A DNA stretch of 64,000 nucleotides from an uncultured Lactobacillaceae bacterium (GCA_945285405.1 CALYQJ010000002.1:62001-126000), one strand, 5' to 3'. Shown: positions 18,981 through 30,958, counted from the stretch's first letter. Numbers and translations: made by a program. The notes: generated from the sequence alone by a model not told the origin.

Positions 18981-19466
18981 CTATTTTTCTTGATTTTGTT
19001 GATCTGTTTTAGGAGTATCTTCATTTTTATCGGCGTTAGACGAAGTAGATATTGATGCTTCTTCTTTACTTTTTTGAGACTCTGAAGAATTATTCTTTAC
19101 CTCTGGAGTTTCAGCTGTATCCGTATCATCTTTAGTATTTAAATGTTCAGAACTAACATTTTTATTTTCGCTAACAATTTGCAAAATTGCTCCCAATTCA
19201 AAAGTAAGTAAAATTCCATTAGCATCTAAAACAAAAGTTCTCTTTTCTTGATTCACAGAATCGACTTTACCGTGTAACCCACTTCTAATAATCACAGAGT
19301 CACCTTTTTTAACTTTTGAAAGCTTTTCCTGTTGAGCTGCCATTCTTTTCTTTTGCGGTCGAATGCTAAAAAAATACATTGCGCCAAAAAAAATAACAAA
19401 CAAAAGTATCATCTGGACCATATTAGCTCCTGCATTACCTTGTTGAGCCATTAAATTTACAATCAA
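18981..19466 (-). CDS. yajC: Preprotein translocase subunit YajC
   Basis: This 161-residue single-pass membrane protein associates with SecDF/SecYEG. The membrane helix is at about residues 17-36, followed by RPQKKRMAAQQEKLSKVKKGD and the YajC core (GLHGKVDSV...FELGAI). The last 60 residues are an acidic, Ser/Thr/Lys-rich low-complexity tail not needed for the fold. I keep the TTG start because GAGG lies seven bases before it. The internal ATG (Met6) has no ribosome site. It is immediately downstream of tgt, the conserved queA-tgt-yajC order. Confidence 0.88.
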   Translation of the reverse strand: MIVNLMAQQGNAGANMVQMILLFVIFFGAMYFFSIRPQKKRMAAQQEKLSKVKKGDSVIIRSGLHGKVDSVNQEKRTFVLDANGILLTFELGAILQIVSENKNVSSEHLNTKDDTDTAETPEVKNNSSESQKSKEEASISTSSNADKNEDTPKTDQQNQEK

Positions 19467-19493
19467 TTATAAACCTCATTTCTCTTTCTATAT

Positions 19494-20648
<1,155 letters not shown>

Positions 20649-20656
20649 TTACCCGT

Positions 20657-21706
20657 CTATTCAATAAACATAGCATCGCCAAAACTAAAAAAACGATATT
20701 TTTGTTCTATTGCATGTTGATAAGCATTTAAAATTTGTTCTCGGGATGCAAATGAAGAAACTAACATCACTAAAGTAGATTTGGGTAAATGAAAATTAGT
20801 AATCAAAGCATCCACTGCTTGCCAGTGAAAACCGGGATAAATAAAAATATCAGTATACCCACTTGTTGGTATAATTTTTCCATGATTATTATGTGCAATA
20901 GTTTCTAATGTTCTTACCACGGTAGTTCCATTTGCAATAATACGATGGCCTTGAGCTTTAGTTTCATTAATTAATTTCGCAGTTTTTTCATCTAAAATAT
21001 AATATTCACTATGCATATGGTGTTCTTTAACATTATCTGTGTTTACAGGGCGAAAAGTTCCCAAACCAACATGTAAAGTTAAATAGGCTAAATTAACTCC
21101 TTTTTCCTGAACCTGCTTTAGTAAATCTTTAGTCCAATGTAATCCAGCAGTCGGAGCAGCAGCGGAACCCCAATTTTTTGCATAAACGGTCTGGTAACGA
21201 TCTTTGTTTGTTAATTTTTCCTTAATATAAGGTGGTAACGGCATTTCTCCCAATTGATTTAAAATTTCTAAAAAAATGCCTTTATAAGAAAATATTATTA
21301 AAAATTCACCTTCACCAAGTCCTTGAATAACTTGTGCTTTTAATCGACCATCTCCAAAAGAAATTTCAGTTCCTTCATGTAAATGACGAGCTGGTTTAGC
21401 TAAAACTTTCCATTGATCCCCTTTCACATTTTTTAAAAGTAAAAGTTCAATATGACCATGTGTATCTATTTTTTCACCAATTAAACGAGCTGGCATAACT
21501 TTCGAATCATTCAAAACAATAGTATCACCGGGATTAAGGTAATTCATAATATGATAAAAATGATCATCTTTTAATTGCCCATTTTTTCGATTTAAAACTA
21601 GTAATCGAGAATCTGAACGCTTTTCAATTGGAGTTTGTGCAATCAACTCTTTTGGTAAATGGTAATCATAACTATTAGTTGATAATAAATTAACTTCACT
21701 ATTCAA
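20657..21706 (-). CDS. queA: S-adenosylmethionine:tRNA ribosyltransferase-isomerase
   Basis: This 349-residue enzyme adds the ribosyl moiety of S-adenosylmethionine to the precursor base in tRNA, giving epoxyqueuosine. The family opening [22 protein letters not shown] and [13 protein letters not shown] with [13 protein letters not shown] are present, and the length is standard. The TTG start overlaps the ruvB stop by 8 bases, so it is coupled to ruvB. The first about ten residues extend slightly beyond the Bacillus protein. No anomalies. Confidence 0.95.
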   Translation of the reverse strand: MNSEVNLLSTNSYDYHLPKELIAQTPIEKRSDSRLLVLNRKNGQLKDDHFYHIMNYLNPGDTIVLNDSKVMPARLIGEKIDTHGHIELLLLKNVKGDQWKVLAKPARHLHEGTEISFGDGRLKAQVIQGLGEGEFLIIFSYKGIFLEILNQLGEMPLPPYIKEKLTNKDRYQTVYAKNWGSAAAPTAGLHWTKDLLKQVQEKGVNLAYLTLHVGLGTFRPVNTDNVKEHHMHSEYYILDEKTAKLINETKAQGHRIIANGTTVVRTLETIAHNNHGKIIPTSGYTDIFIYPGFHWQAVDALITNFHLPKSTLVMLVSSFASREQILNAYQHAIEQKYRFFSFGDAMFIE

Positions 21707-22721
21707 AATTTTCTTCTTTCTTAACTTTTTTTAAATGATCACGACCACGCTGAGTAATAACTCGACCTGAAGGTGTCCTAGAAATGAACCCTATTTGTAA
21801 CAAATAGGGTTCATAAATTTCTTCAATGGTCTCACTCTTTTCCCCTAAATTAGCCGCAATAGTTCTAATACCCACTGCTCTTCCTTGATAAAGATCAACC
21901 ATTAATTCTAGAATTTTGCGATCTAAAGCATCTAAGCCACATGAATCAACTTGTAATTTTTTGAGAGCTTTATCCGCAATGCTTTGATTAATTTGAGGTA
22001 TATTTTCCACTTGAGCAAAATCACGAATTCGACGTAAAAGTCGATTTGCAATTCTTGGTGTACCTCTTGAACGCAAAGCAATTTCATGAGCCCCAGCCTC
22101 CGAAATATTATATGAAAGAATACGCGCAGAACGTTGAATAATTTCTTGCAATTCATTTGTTTGATAAAAATCTAAATGTTCAGAAATTCCAAAACGATCA
22201 CGTAAAGGTGGGGTAAGCATACCAGCTCTGGTTGTCGCTCCAACCAACGTAAAGGGAGGTACATCTAAATGGACCATACGCGTCCCTTCCTGCCCATTCA
22301 AGTTAATATCTAAATAATAATCCTCCATAACACTATATAAAACTTCTTCAACCGCTCGAGGAATACGATGAATTTCATCAATAAATAAAACATCTCCTGG
22401 TTCTAGAGAAGAGATTATTGAAACTAAATCACCAGCTTTTTCAATTGCCGGACCACTTGTTGATTTAATATTAGCTTGTAATTCATGAGCAATGATATTG
22501 GCTAAAGTTGTCTTACCTAAACCGGGAGGACCATAAAAGAGAACATGATCCATGGCTTCTTGACGCATTTTAGCAGCTTTGATATAAACTTTTAATTCAG
22601 ATTTTACTTTAGTTTGACCAATATAAGCTGCCAAAGTTTGTGGCCGAATTGAATCATTTACAACTTCTTCAGAAGCGTCAACTATCGAACTATTTAATAT
22701 ATCTTTTTGATCTTGATCCAT
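21699..22721 (-). CDS. ruvB: Holliday junction branch migration ATPase RuvB
   Basis: This 340-residue AAA+ motor drives branch migration of Holliday junctions with RuvA. Walker [13 protein letters not shown] is at about residues 64-75, Walker [12 protein letters not shown] at about 115-125, sensor 1 GATTRAGML and the arginine finger region PPLRDRFG. A winged-helix DNA-binding domain ends the protein. The N-terminal [13 protein letters not shown] motif is standard. It starts one base after the ruvA stop. No SOS/LexA box is visible in the small gaps. Confidence 0.96.
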   Translation of the reverse strand: MDQDQKDILNSSIVDASEEVVNDSIRPQTLAAYIGQTKVKSELKVYIKAAKMRQEAMDHVLFYGPPGLGKTTLANIIAHELQANIKSTSGPAIEKAGDLVSIISSLEPGDVLFIDEIHRIPRAVEEVLYSVMEDYYLDINLNGQEGTRMVHLDVPPFTLVGATTRAGMLTPPLRDRFGISEHLDFYQTNELQEIIQRSARILSYNISEAGAHEIALRSRGTPRIANRLLRRIRDFAQVENIPQINQSIADKALKKLQVDSCGLDALDRKILELMVDLYQGRAVGIRTIAANLGEKSETIEEIYEPYLLQIGFISRTPSGRVITQRGRDHLKKVKKEENFE

Positions 22722-22722
22722 C

Positions 22723-23313
22723 TTACCTTTCCGTTAAAATGTTTAAACCCTTTTTTAAGTATTCTTGCGTACTTAATTCTCTTTGTTCTTTAAACAATAA
22801 CTTAACAACTTTGTTTACTTCTTTTTCAGTATAACCTAAAGCCATTAATGCATCTTTTGCATCACGTAAATTTTGGTTGATTTCTGGATCCAAAACCACT
22901 TGTGTTTGCAAGGAATTAACATTATCTAACTTACCCTTTAAATCTAAAATAATCTGTTGAGCTGTTCGTTTGCCTACTCCAGGAAAACGAGTAAGCATTT
23001 TTATATCATTATTTTCAACAGCCTCACTTAATTTTTTGGCATCTTTAGATGCAACAATTACATGAGCACTTTTAGGACCAATTCCTGAAACTTTTAAAAG
23101 CTTTTCAAAAAGTATAAGTTCATTAAAATCACTAAATCCATACAAAATCAACTCAGTATCACTGATTACTAAATGTGTATAAAAGCGTACTGTATCTCCA
23201 ATTTTAAATTGGTATGGATTACCAACTTTTAAACGAAAACCAATTCCGTGAACTAAAAGAATTACTCCACTTGGTTCAATTTGATCAATTTGCCCATCTA
23301 AAAACGCAAACAT
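22723..23313 (-). CDS. ruvA: Holliday junction DNA-binding subunit RuvA
   Basis: This 196-residue protein forms the tetramer that grips the four-way junction. The N-terminal OB fold (residues 1-62, ending YGFSDFNELILFEKLL) is followed by two helix-hairpin-helix motifs (LKVSGIGPKSA and LTRFPGVGKRTAQQII) and the C-terminal RuvB-binding helical domain (ALMALGYTEKEV). Length is normal. It is separated from uppP by 28 bases, and ruvA, ruvB and queA read as one unit. Confidence 0.95.
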   Translation of the reverse strand: MFAFLDGQIDQIEPSGVILLVHGIGFRLKVGNPYQFKIGDTVRFYTHLVISDTELILYGFSDFNELILFEKLLKVSGIGPKSAHVIVASKDAKKLSEAVENNDIKMLTRFPGVGKRTAQQIILDLKGKLDNVNSLQTQVVLDPEINQNLRDAKDALMALGYTEKEVNKVVKLLFKEQRELSTQEYLKKGLNILTER

Positions 23314-23341
23314 TTGTTCTCCTCAATCATAACACTTTTTA

Positions 23342-24208
23342 TTAAATCAAATGAAAACTAGCACCAGCAATAATAATAATAATACCTAAAATGATTCGAT
23401 ACCAACCAAATGCTTTAAAATCGTGCCTTTTTAAATAATTAAGTAAAAAAGCTACAGCAAACCATGCAACAATTAATGAGATACTAAACCCAACCAATAA
23501 AGTAACCCATTCTAAACTACTCATAATTGCTCCGCGAGCAAAAAATTTAACAAGCTTCAATAAAGTTACACCAAACATAGTTGGAATTGCCAAAAAGAAT
23601 GAAAATTCTGTAGCAGCAAAACGACTCATTCCTAAAACTAATCCTCCCAAAATTGTTGCACCTGAACGTGAGGTACCAGGAACTAAACTTAACACTTGGA
23701 ATAAACCAATAGCAAAAGCTAATTGATAATTCATTTGACTTAATTTACGACGCTTAATTTGACGCCCATGGTTCCAATTTTCAAAAATAATAAAAATAAC
23801 CCCATAAATAATCAAAGTAGTAGCTACTACTCTCCAATTCATTAAATGTTCATCCATCCAATCATTCAGTAACAAGCCAAATACCACTGAAGGAATTATT
23901 CCTACAATTACATAAAACCATAATTGCCAAGTTTGACGTTTTTGAATTACGCTTTTTTTTGATGAAAAAGGATTTAATCGATGGAAATAAATAAAAATTA
24001 TTGCAAAAATCGCTCCAAGTTGAATTACATAACTAAACATGGTCCAAAAATTAGCATCAAAAGGGACTGGTTTAACAAGTGGATTAACTTTTGTTGGAAT
24101 TTTCATTAAATTTTCTGCTAAAACAATATGCCCAGTAGAACTAATTGGCAAAAATTCGGTAAATCCTTCGATTATACCGATTACTACTGCTTGTAAAATA
24201 TGTAACAT
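23342..24208 (-). CDS. uppP: Undecaprenyl-diphosphatase UppP (BacA)
   Basis: This 288-residue polytopic membrane phosphatase regenerates undecaprenyl phosphate, the lipid carrier for peptidoglycan and teichoic acid synthesis, and can confer bacitracin tolerance. Both catalytic motifs are visible: EGFTEFLPISSTGH near residues 14-27 and PGTSRSGATI near 175-184. About eight membrane segments are predicted. It lies between mutL and ruvA, a place usually empty in mutSL-ruvAB clusters, so it looks inserted. It links functionally to the isoprenoid genes at 47-51 kb. Confidence 0.95.
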   Translation of the reverse strand: MLHILQAVVIGIIEGFTEFLPISSTGHIVLAENLMKIPTKVNPLVKPVPFDANFWTMFSYVIQLGAIFAIIFIYFHRLNPFSSKKSVIQKRQTWQLWFYVIVGIIPSVVFGLLLNDWMDEHLMNWRVVATTLIIYGVIFIIFENWNHGRQIKRRKLSQMNYQLAFAIGLFQVLSLVPGTSRSGATILGGLVLGMSRFAATEFSFFLAIPTMFGVTLLKLVKFFARGAIMSSLEWVTLLVGFSISLIVAWFAVAFLLNYLKRHDFKAFGWYRIILGIIIIIAGASFHLI

Positions 24209-24238
24209 TTTTTTCCATCCTTATTTTATTTTTAAAAC

Positions 24239-26224
24239 TTAATCTACACTTAAACCTAAATCATGTAAATGGGGATCTTGAGTTCGTTTAAACATCCGAG
24301 CTAAATCTCGATTTGAAATTTGTACTAATACCGGGCGCCCATGAGGACAGTTAAATGGATTTTTACAATTAGCCAAATTAGTAATTAATTTTTTTGCTTC
24401 AGCATCAGCTAAAAATTGGTGAGCCTTAATTGCCTGTTTGCAGCTAATCATTTTAGCAGTTTTTAAACGAAAATCGCTTAAGCTCAATTTGCGATCAGCT
24501 AAAACAAAATCAATCATTTCTTTTATAGTATCTTTAACTTGATCGGTTTTAATCCATGAAGGATAATGATCAATAATAAAACTACTACCACCAAAATCTG
24601 CTAACTCTAATCCTAATTGCTTCAATAATCCTAATTTTTCTTTAATTTCAATATAATCACTTTGTGAGTATTCCAAGACTAGTGGTACTAAAAGTGTTTG
24701 CTCATTGTGAGTTTCTTCACCTAACTTTTGTCGATAGTATTCAAAGTTAATTCTTTCCTGAGCAGCATGTTGATCAATTAAATAAAAACCATCACCAGTA
24801 TTACCAATTAAATAAGTTCCTTGAACTTGACCAACATATTCAAGCTTAGGAAAGCGATTTTTAACAGACTGATTAACAAAAAGATTGTTTATTTCTTGCT
24901 TCTGTGTGGATGTTGATTCATTACTTTCAAACGATGGTAACTTTTTTTCTTGAGCATAAAATTGATCCCACTTCTGAATCTGAATCTGATTTTGAGGAGT
25001 TACTAATGGAATATCACCAAATTCAGTAAGTTCAGGTGTACTAACTTCAAACTTAACTTTAGGTTCAGAAGATTTCAAAGATTCTTCTTCAATTTTACTA
25101 ATATGCGAAACTTTTTGCTGCGTAAAGTAATTAACAGTTTCATGACTTAATGATTCAAAATGCTGCTGCATTTCCACTGCCGGGTCAATTATGTCACTGT
25201 AATCTTTCTCTTGTGTTTTAACTTCAGGAATTAAATCAAGTTTAGCTAGACTGCTACTAACAGTTTTTTCGATTAAATTACCTAATTGATTTACTTTAGA
25301 AATTTTTAATTGTTGTTTAGCGGGATGAATATTTACATCAATTAATTGAGGATCTAGCTTGATTAAAATTATTGCAGTCGGAAATCGCTCAACCATTAAC
25401 TTAGTTTGATAACCTTCTAATAAATAACGTGTTAATTCAAGGCTTTTAACAGCACGTCCATTTACACTAAAATTGATATTTCGCCGATTAGCTCGAGTAT
25501 AGCTTGGCATAGAAATCAATCCATTAATCGAAAAATCATCATCTTTTCCCGAAATCTCTATTAGATTTCGAGAAACTTCAATTCCATAAATCCCTGCAAC
25601 TGTTTGCCGAAAATTATTTTTTCCAGCCGTACGTAAAATTTCTTTACCATTTGCATACAGACTGAAGGAAATACTTGGTTGACTCATGGCAATTCGTTGA
25701 ACAATTTCTGTAATATGACGTAATTCTGTGGAAATAGTTTTTAGATATTTTAAACGAACCGGAGTATTAAAAAAAAGATCACTAATTGTAACTGATGTCC
25801 CTTGATTTTTACTTATATCTTTTTCGACTGTAATCTGCCCACCAGCACCAGAAATTAGCTTACCTAAAGAACCTGCTGTTTGAGATTCTATCTTAAATTT
25901 TGATACCTCAGTAATACTAGCCAACGCCTCACCGCGAAAACCCATTGTACGCAATTTAAAAATGTCACTAGTACGTGATACCTTACTAGTAGAATGTGCT
26001 TTAATTGCTATTGCCATTTCATCAGATGGAATGCCAATACCATCGTCTATTACTTTAATTTCTTCAATACCAGCATGTTTAACATAAATACGGATATCAT
26101 GTGCTTGCGCATCTATCGCATTTTCAATCAATTCTTTTACTACTGAAGCCGGACGTTCTATAACTTCTCCAGCAGCAATTACATTAATCATCTTATCAGA
26201 TAAAATGTGAATTTTATTCATCAT
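24239..26224 (-). CDS. mutL: DNA mismatch repair protein MutL
   Basis: This 661-residue GHKL ATPase couples mismatch recognition by MutS to strand removal. N-terminal motifs IAAGEVIERPASVVKELIENA, DDGIGI and FRGEALASI are intact. A variable Gln/Ser-rich linker (about 335-455) leads to the C-terminal dimerisation domain with the endonuclease-type DQHAAQERINFE motif (about residue 495) and CPHGRP, so this is a nuclease-competent MutL. The start overlaps the end of mutS by 8-11 bases. Two consecutive ATG codons make the first residue uncertain by one. Confidence 0.95.
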   Translation of the reverse strand: MMNKIHILSDKMINVIAAGEVIERPASVVKELIENAIDAQAHDIRIYVKHAGIEEIKVIDDGIGIPSDEMAIAIKAHSTSKVSRTSDIFKLRTMGFRGEALASITEVSKFKIESQTAGSLGKLISGAGGQITVEKDISKNQGTSVTISDLFFNTPVRLKYLKTISTELRHITEIVQRIAMSQPSISFSLYANGKEILRTAGKNNFRQTVAGIYGIEVSRNLIEISGKDDDFSINGLISMPSYTRANRRNINFSVNGRAVKSLELTRYLLEGYQTKLMVERFPTAIILIKLDPQLIDVNIHPAKQQLKISKVNQLGNLIEKTVSSSLAKLDLIPEVKTQEKDYSDIIDPAVEMQQHFESLSHETVNYFTQQKVSHISKIEEESLKSSEPKVKFEVSTPELTEFGDIPLVTPQNQIQIQKWDQFYAQEKKLPSFESNESTSTQKQEINNLFVNQSVKNRFPKLEYVGQVQGTYLIGNTGDGFYLIDQHAAQERINFEYYRQKLGEETHNEQTLLVPLVLEYSQSDYIEIKEKLGLLKQLGLELADFGGSSFIIDHYPSWIKTDQVKDTIKEMIDFVLADRKLSLSDFRLKTAKMISCKQAIKAHQFLADAEAKKLITNLANCKNPFNCPHGRPVLVQISNRDLARMFKRTQDPHLHDLGLSVD

Positions 26225-28757
26225 TTAATTGATTTACCTCTTTTTGCAAATTAGCAATCATATTTAAAGCTTCTAATGGAGTTAAAGAATTAAGGTCAAT
26301 TTTCTGTATATTCTGGGCTAATTCCTTCAAGGAGATTAATTCTTCGGAATTATTTTGATCTTCCGAATGAAATAAATTTTCCTGACTATAATTTAAATTT
26401 GCCATTGAATTAACCGCAACTGCTTTCTCAAATTCCTTTAAATAATGAAAAGCATCTTTAATCACCTTAGAAGGTAATCCAGCTAGTTGAGCCACATGAA
26501 CTCCATATGAACGGTCAGAAGGACCATCCATCATTTGATGAATAAAGATCAACTTCCCTTTTTTTAAAACTGCACCAACATGTTTATTATTTAAATTTTT
26601 CATTTGAGAGGCTAATTGAGTCAATTCATGGTAGTGAGTAGAAAAAAGAGTCTTAGCATGTACTTGTTCGCTAATATACTTAATAATTGACATTGCAATG
26701 GCCATCCCGTCATATGTAGCAGTTCCTCTACCAATTTCATCCATTAAAATCAAACTATTTTTAGTGGATTCTTGTAACGCTCGGTTAGCTTCCTTCATTT
26801 CTATCATAAATGTACTTTCACCAGTAAGTAAATTATCACTAGCACCAATTCTAGTAAAAATTTGATCAAAAAGTGGTAGTTTAGCTTTTTTCGCTGGCAC
26901 AAAACTACCGATTTGGGTCATAATAACAATTAATGCTAATTGCCTTAAATAAGTACTTTTACCAGACATATTAGGACCTGTAATAATCGTAATTTCATTA
27001 TCAGGAGGCATAATAACATCATTTGGTACAAACTCTGACAATTTATTGGATTGTTCCACCACTGGATGACGTGATTGAATTAAATCAATATCACGATCAT
27101 TAGTGAGCTCTGGACAAACATAATTATTTTTTTCAGCATCTTCAGCCAAATTATTCAAAACGTCAAGTTTTGCAACTTGACCAGCTAATTTCTGAATTTC
27201 AAAAAGATGTTCCTTAACTTGATCACGTATATTATTAAAAATTTCGTATTCTAATTTTGCTGAATTATCACGGGCATTTAAAATTAAATTTTCTTGTTCC
27301 TTTAACTCTGGTGTAATATAACGCTCAGCGTTAGCTAAAGTTTGTTTACGCTGATAATTATTTGGAACCTTATTTTGATTCACTTTAGAAACTTCAATAT
27401 AATATCCAAAAACGCGATTATAGCCCACTTTCAGATTATTAATTCCTGTACGTTTTTTTTCTTGCGCTTCCATTCGCGCAATCCATTGTCTTCCACCATT
27501 GAGACTTTCTCGATATTTGTCTAATTGGTCATTATAATTATCACAAATAATATCTCCTTCAGTAATTAAAATTGGTGCATTTTCTTTAATAGCATTATTG
27601 ATAGTTTGAGATATTTCATTTAAAGGATTCAACTCTTGTCCGTAAACTTGTAATTCTGATGACTTTGCTAATTTTAAAGTCTTTTTTATCACTGGAACTT
27701 CTTGTAAGGCTTTTTTAAGCATAGTCATTTCACGCGCATTAATATTACCAAAAGCAATTTTAGAACTTAGGTGTTCTAAATCATAAACTTTTTTTAAAGA
27801 GTTTTTTAAATCATGACGTACTACATATTCTTCTAAAAGAGCTGCTACTAATTTTTGTCGATAAATAATTTCTTCTTGATCCATTAACGGACGTTCGATC
27901 CAATTTCGAAGCATCCGAGAACCCATTGTAGTTGAAGTATGATCCAAAGCCCAAAATAAAGAGCCATATTTCTTTCCTTCACGCAAAGAATGAGTTAACT
28001 CCAAATTTTGTTTAGATGAGTAATCTATGAGTAAAAATTCCTGAGGCTTATAATATTGTGGATCACTTAAGTTAGAAAGCGAACGCATTTGCGTGGATTT
28101 AATATAATTCATTAACAAATCTAATGAAGCCGCTGCCACATTTTTATTAGAATTATAATCTGAAATTGGTGAAATGGTAATTTGATATTGCTGTAGTTGC
28201 TTTTCTAATCTAGAAAAATCACTTTGATTAACAACAACTTCTTTTGAATTTAATCCTAAAATTTCAAAAATTGCAGCATTTAGATTAGTAAATTGTGCAT
28301 ATTTAACCTCTCCTGTTGCTAAATCGGCGTAAGCTAATCCGCATTCAGGGTGTCCAATTATTAAAGCAGACAAATAATTATTTTCACTTAAATCTTCTTC
28401 ATTAGAAAAAGTCCCCGGAGTAACAACTCGTGTAACTTGCCGTTTAACTGTTGGTCCTGTGGATAATTTCGGATCTTCCATTTGATCACAAATAGCAACT
28501 TTATAACCCATCTCAGTTAATTGAGCTAAATACTTATCAATTGCGTGATGTGGAACTCCACACATTGGAATTTGATCATCGGCACTTTTAGAACGCGAAG
28601 TTAAAGTTAATTCTAAAATTTGGGATCCTTTGACGGCATCATCATAAAACATCTCATAAAAATCTCCAACTCGAAAAAATAAAAATTCATTCGAATACTT
28701 TTTCTTCATTTCTCGATATTGTCTCATCATGGGACTATCTGAGACTTTTTGCGGCAT
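26214..28757 (-). CDS. mutS: DNA mismatch repair protein MutS
   Basis: This protein of about 847 residues recognises mismatches and small loops. The N-terminal mismatch motif FFRVGDFYEMFYDDA contains the stacking Phe, and the ATPase has GPNMSGKSTYLRQ (Walker A), MDEIGRGT (Walker B/signature) and STHYHELT. I choose ATG 28755-28757 (MPQKVSD) because GAGG lies seven bases before it. The ATG two codons earlier directly abuts that ribosome site. A -10 box TATAAT is at 28793-28798 (minus strand). This gene heads the long repair/tRNA-modification transcript. Confidence 0.95.
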   Translation of the reverse strand: MPQKVSDSPMMRQYREMKKKYSNEFLFFRVGDFYEMFYDDAVKGSQILELTLTSRSKSADDQIPMCGVPHHAIDKYLAQLTEMGYKVAICDQMEDPKLSTGPTVKRQVTRVVTPGTFSNEEDLSENNYLSALIIGHPECGLAYADLATGEVKYAQFTNLNAAIFEILGLNSKEVVVNQSDFSRLEKQLQQYQITISPISDYNSNKNVAAASLDLLMNYIKSTQMRSLSNLSDPQYYKPQEFLLIDYSSKQNLELTHSLREGKKYGSLFWALDHTSTTMGSRMLRNWIERPLMDQEEIIYRQKLVAALLEEYVVRHDLKNSLKKVYDLEHLSSKIAFGNINAREMTMLKKALQEVPVIKKTLKLAKSSELQVYGQELNPLNEISQTINNAIKENAPILITEGDIICDNYNDQLDKYRESLNGGRQWIARMEAQEKKRTGINNLKVGYNRVFGYYIEVSKVNQNKVPNNYQRKQTLANAERYITPELKEQENLILNARDNSAKLEYEIFNNIRDQVKEHLFEIQKLAGQVAKLDVLNNLAEDAEKNNYVCPELTNDRDIDLIQSRHPVVEQSNKLSEFVPNDVIMPPDNEITIITGPNMSGKSTYLRQLALIVIMTQIGSFVPAKKAKLPLFDQIFTRIGASDNLLTGESTFMIEMKEANRALQESTKNSLILMDEIGRGTATYDGMAIAMSIIKYISEQVHAKTLFSTHYHELTQLASQMKNLNNKHVGAVLKKGKLIFIHQMMDGPSDRSYGVHVAQLAGLPSKVIKDAFHYLKEFEKAVAVNSMANLNYSQENLFHSEDQNNSEELISLKELAQNIQKIDLNSLTPLEALNMIANLQKEVNQLNDE

Positions 28758-28792
28758 TATCATTCCTCGAATCTAAATACTAATTAAGCTAC

Positions 28793-28798
28793 ATTATA
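28793..28798 (-). promoter_or_regulatory. -10 box upstream of mutS
   Basis: A perfect TATAAT on the minus strand lies 36 bases before the mutS ATG. No convincing -35 box is at 16-18 bases. That position falls in the left arm of the inverted-repeat element described next. Confidence 0.5.
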
Positions 28799-28801
28799 AC
28801 C

Positions 28802-28891
28802 GAAAAAATAACTTAGATTTAGTTTATTCCAGTTCATTCCGACAAAAAAATGTCATTTAAAACTTAAAAACTATTTCTAAGTTATTTTTTC
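28802..28891. repeat. 90-bp element with 16-bp perfect terminal inverted repeats
   Basis: The left arm 28802-28817 and right arm 28876-28891 are exact reverse complements (GAAAAAATAACTTAGA). Pairing resumes for six more bases (TAGTTT) after a two-base mismatch. The 58-base interior includes a small GACA-A7-TGTC hairpin (28851-28864 region). On either strand the right arm ends in TTTTTTC. It could be a miniature inverted-repeat element, a structured RNA or an additional terminator. I saw no target-site duplication and no second copy in this window. Confidence 0.6.
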
Positions 28892-28892
28892 A

Positions 28893-28931
28893 TATTAAAA
28901 AACAAACTAACTGCAACTAGTTAGTTTGTTT
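28893..28931 (-). terminator. Terminator of ptsHI
   Basis: On the minus strand, right after the ptsI stop, AAACAAACTAACT pairs perfectly with AGTTAGTTTGTTT across a six-base loop. It is followed by a T run (TTTTTTAAT). A 13-bp stem with a U tract is a strong intrinsic terminator. Confidence 0.9.
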
Positions 28932-28935
28932 CTTA

Positions 28936-30666
28936 TTAAAGATTAATATACTTCTTCACCAGCTGAATATTATCTTCATTAGTAACACTTTCAGTAACAG
29001 CTTTTTCAGCTAATTCTTTAACTTTAGTTGAATCAATTTTCTTCATCAATGAACGAATCTTTAAAATTGAAGTTGCAGACATTGAATATTCATCCAAACC
29101 TAATCCAATTAAAATACAATCCATAATTGGGTCACCTGCTGCTTCACCACACATACCAACCCATTTTCCTTCATTATGAGCTGAATCAATAATATTTTTA
29201 ACTAAACGTAAAATTGCTGGATTATATGGTTGATATAAATACGAAACCCGATCATTTCCTCGATCAGCTGCCATTGAATATTGAATCAAATCATTAGTCC
29301 CGATACTGAAGAAATCAGCAACTTTTGCAAATTTATCAGCTAAAACTGCTGCCGCAGGAATTTCCATCATCATACCTACTTCAATTTCATCGCTAACAGG
29401 AGTTCCAGCAGCTTTTAATTTATCATATTCGTCTTGATAAATAGCTTTTGCCTTCTTAAACTCATTGACCGTGGCAATCATTGGAAACATAATCCCTAAT
29501 TTGCCATAATGCGATGCGCGAATTAAAGCTCGCAACTGAGTTCGAAAAATATCTTCACGGTCTAAGCTAATTCTAATTGCTCGATAACCTAAAAATGGGT
29601 TTTGTTCTTCTGGTAATGGTAAGTATGGTAAATGTTTATCTCCACCTATATCCATTGTCCTTACAACGACTTGCTTACCATCCATTGATTCTAAAACTTC
29701 ACGATAGGCTTTAAATTGGTCTTCTTCAGTCGGTAATTCAGCAGAATCCATATATAAAAATTCAGTTCGATATAAACCAATTGCTTCTGCACCATTTTCT
29801 TTAACACCTGTTAAATCCTTAGGTGTTCCAATATTAGCTGCTAGAATAAAATGTTTACCATCAGCCGTTATTGTAGATTCATTTTTTAATTTAGACCATT
29901 CATCTTTTTGAATAGCAAAATCTTTACCAGCTTGCTCAAATTCAGCAACTTCTTTAGAAGTAGGATCAATAACTACATCTCCAGTAATCCCATTAACCGC
30001 AATTTTAACATCACCTTTAGTTTGAGTGACTTTGGTTGCTGTATCAGTACCAACTACAGCTGGAATTTCCAAAGAACGAGCCATAATAGCTGAATGAGCC
30101 GTACGACCACCAACATCAGTTACAAATGCTTTGACATATTTACGATTAAGTTGAGCAGTATCACTAGGAGATAAGTCTTCAGCAACAATAACTACTTCTT
30201 CATTAATCATTGTTGGATCGGGTAAAGTTACTCCTAATAAATGACTCATTACTCGTTTAGTAACATCCCTAATATCAGCAGCCCGTTCCTTCATATAATC
30301 GTTATCTTTCATTGCTTCAAAGGTAGCAATGAAATTATTAGAAATATTAGAAAGAGCAGCTTCAGCATTTTCTTTTTGATCCTCAATTTCTTGCTTAATT
30401 GCTCCAATAAAGTCAGGATCATTTAAAATCATAATATGTGCTTCAAATACTTGAGCTTCATCGGATCCAAGTGTTTTTTCAGCATGATTTTTTATTTTTT
30501 CTAATTCATTTTGGGATTGCTTTAAAGCTTCATCAAGACGACTTTGTTCCTTTTTATAATCATCAACTGACTTTTTAGTAAAACTAAGATCTGGTTGTAC
30601 AAGTAAGTATGCTTTGGCAACTGCTACGCCATCGCTAGCAGCAATCCCCTTAAGATGTTCACTCAC
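28936..30666 (-). CDS. ptsI: PTS phosphoenolpyruvate-protein phosphotransferase (Enzyme I)
   Basis: This 576-residue general PTS enzyme takes phosphate from phosphoenolpyruvate and passes it to HPr. The phosphorylated His191 lies in [13 protein letters not shown], the PEP-binding block [11 protein letters not shown] follows, and the catalytic Cys of GMCGEAAGD is near residue 503. Length and domain order (HPr-binding, swivelling His, PEP-binding) are standard. Its ATG shares one base with the ptsH stop codon, so translation is coupled. A strong terminator follows. Confidence 0.97.
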   Translation of the reverse strand: MSEHLKGIAASDGVAVAKAYLLVQPDLSFTKKSVDDYKKEQSRLDEALKQSQNELEKIKNHAEKTLGSDEAQVFEAHIMILNDPDFIGAIKQEIEDQKENAEAALSNISNNFIATFEAMKDNDYMKERAADIRDVTKRVMSHLLGVTLPDPTMINEEVVIVAEDLSPSDTAQLNRKYVKAFVTDVGGRTAHSAIMARSLEIPAVVGTDTATKVTQTKGDVKIAVNGITGDVVIDPTSKEVAEFEQAGKDFAIQKDEWSKLKNESTITADGKHFILAANIGTPKDLTGVKENGAEAIGLYRTEFLYMDSAELPTEEDQFKAYREVLESMDGKQVVVRTMDIGGDKHLPYLPLPEEQNPFLGYRAIRISLDREDIFRTQLRALIRASHYGKLGIMFPMIATVNEFKKAKAIYQDEYDKLKAAGTPVSDEIEVGMMMEIPAAAVLADKFAKVADFFSIGTNDLIQYSMAADRGNDRVSYLYQPYNPAILRLVKNIIDSAHNEGKWVGMCGEAAGDPIMDCILIGLGLDEYSMSATSILKIRSLMKKIDSTKVKELAEKAVTESVTNEDNIQLVKKYINL

Positions 30667-30932
30667 TATTCTGATAATCCCTCTTTAGTCATAGTTTCAG
30701 TAATTGATTTCATTGCTTCGTCAGCATCATCACCTTCAGCAGAAATGGTAACATCAGCACCTTGGCCAACACCAAGTGACATTACACCCATAATTGATTT
30801 CAAATTAACTGATTTACCTTTATACTCTAATTTAATATCAGATTTAAAATTACTAGCAGTTTGAACTAAAATTGTTGCCGGACGTGCATGAATACCTGTT
30901 TCTGCAATAATATGAAAATCTTTCGATGCCAT
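30666..30932 (-). CDS. ptsH: Phosphocarrier protein HPr
   Basis: This 88-residue PTS carrier has the phosphorylatable His15 in [10 protein letters not shown] and the regulatory Ser46 in [12 protein letters not shown]. Ser46 is the HPr kinase target that makes HPr-Ser-P, the co-repressor of CcpA, whose gene is in this window at 51.0 kb. The start has an excellent AAAGGAG about 10 bases upstream. The 160-base leader carries several dyads and a possible short ORF (see separate entries). Confidence 0.97.
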   Translation of the reverse strand: MASKDFHIIAETGIHARPATILVQTASNFKSDIKLEYKGKSVNLKSIMGVMSLGVGQGADVTISAEGDDADEAMKSITETMTKEGLSE

Positions 30933-30958
30933 TTTTTATATACTCCTTTTAATTTACA

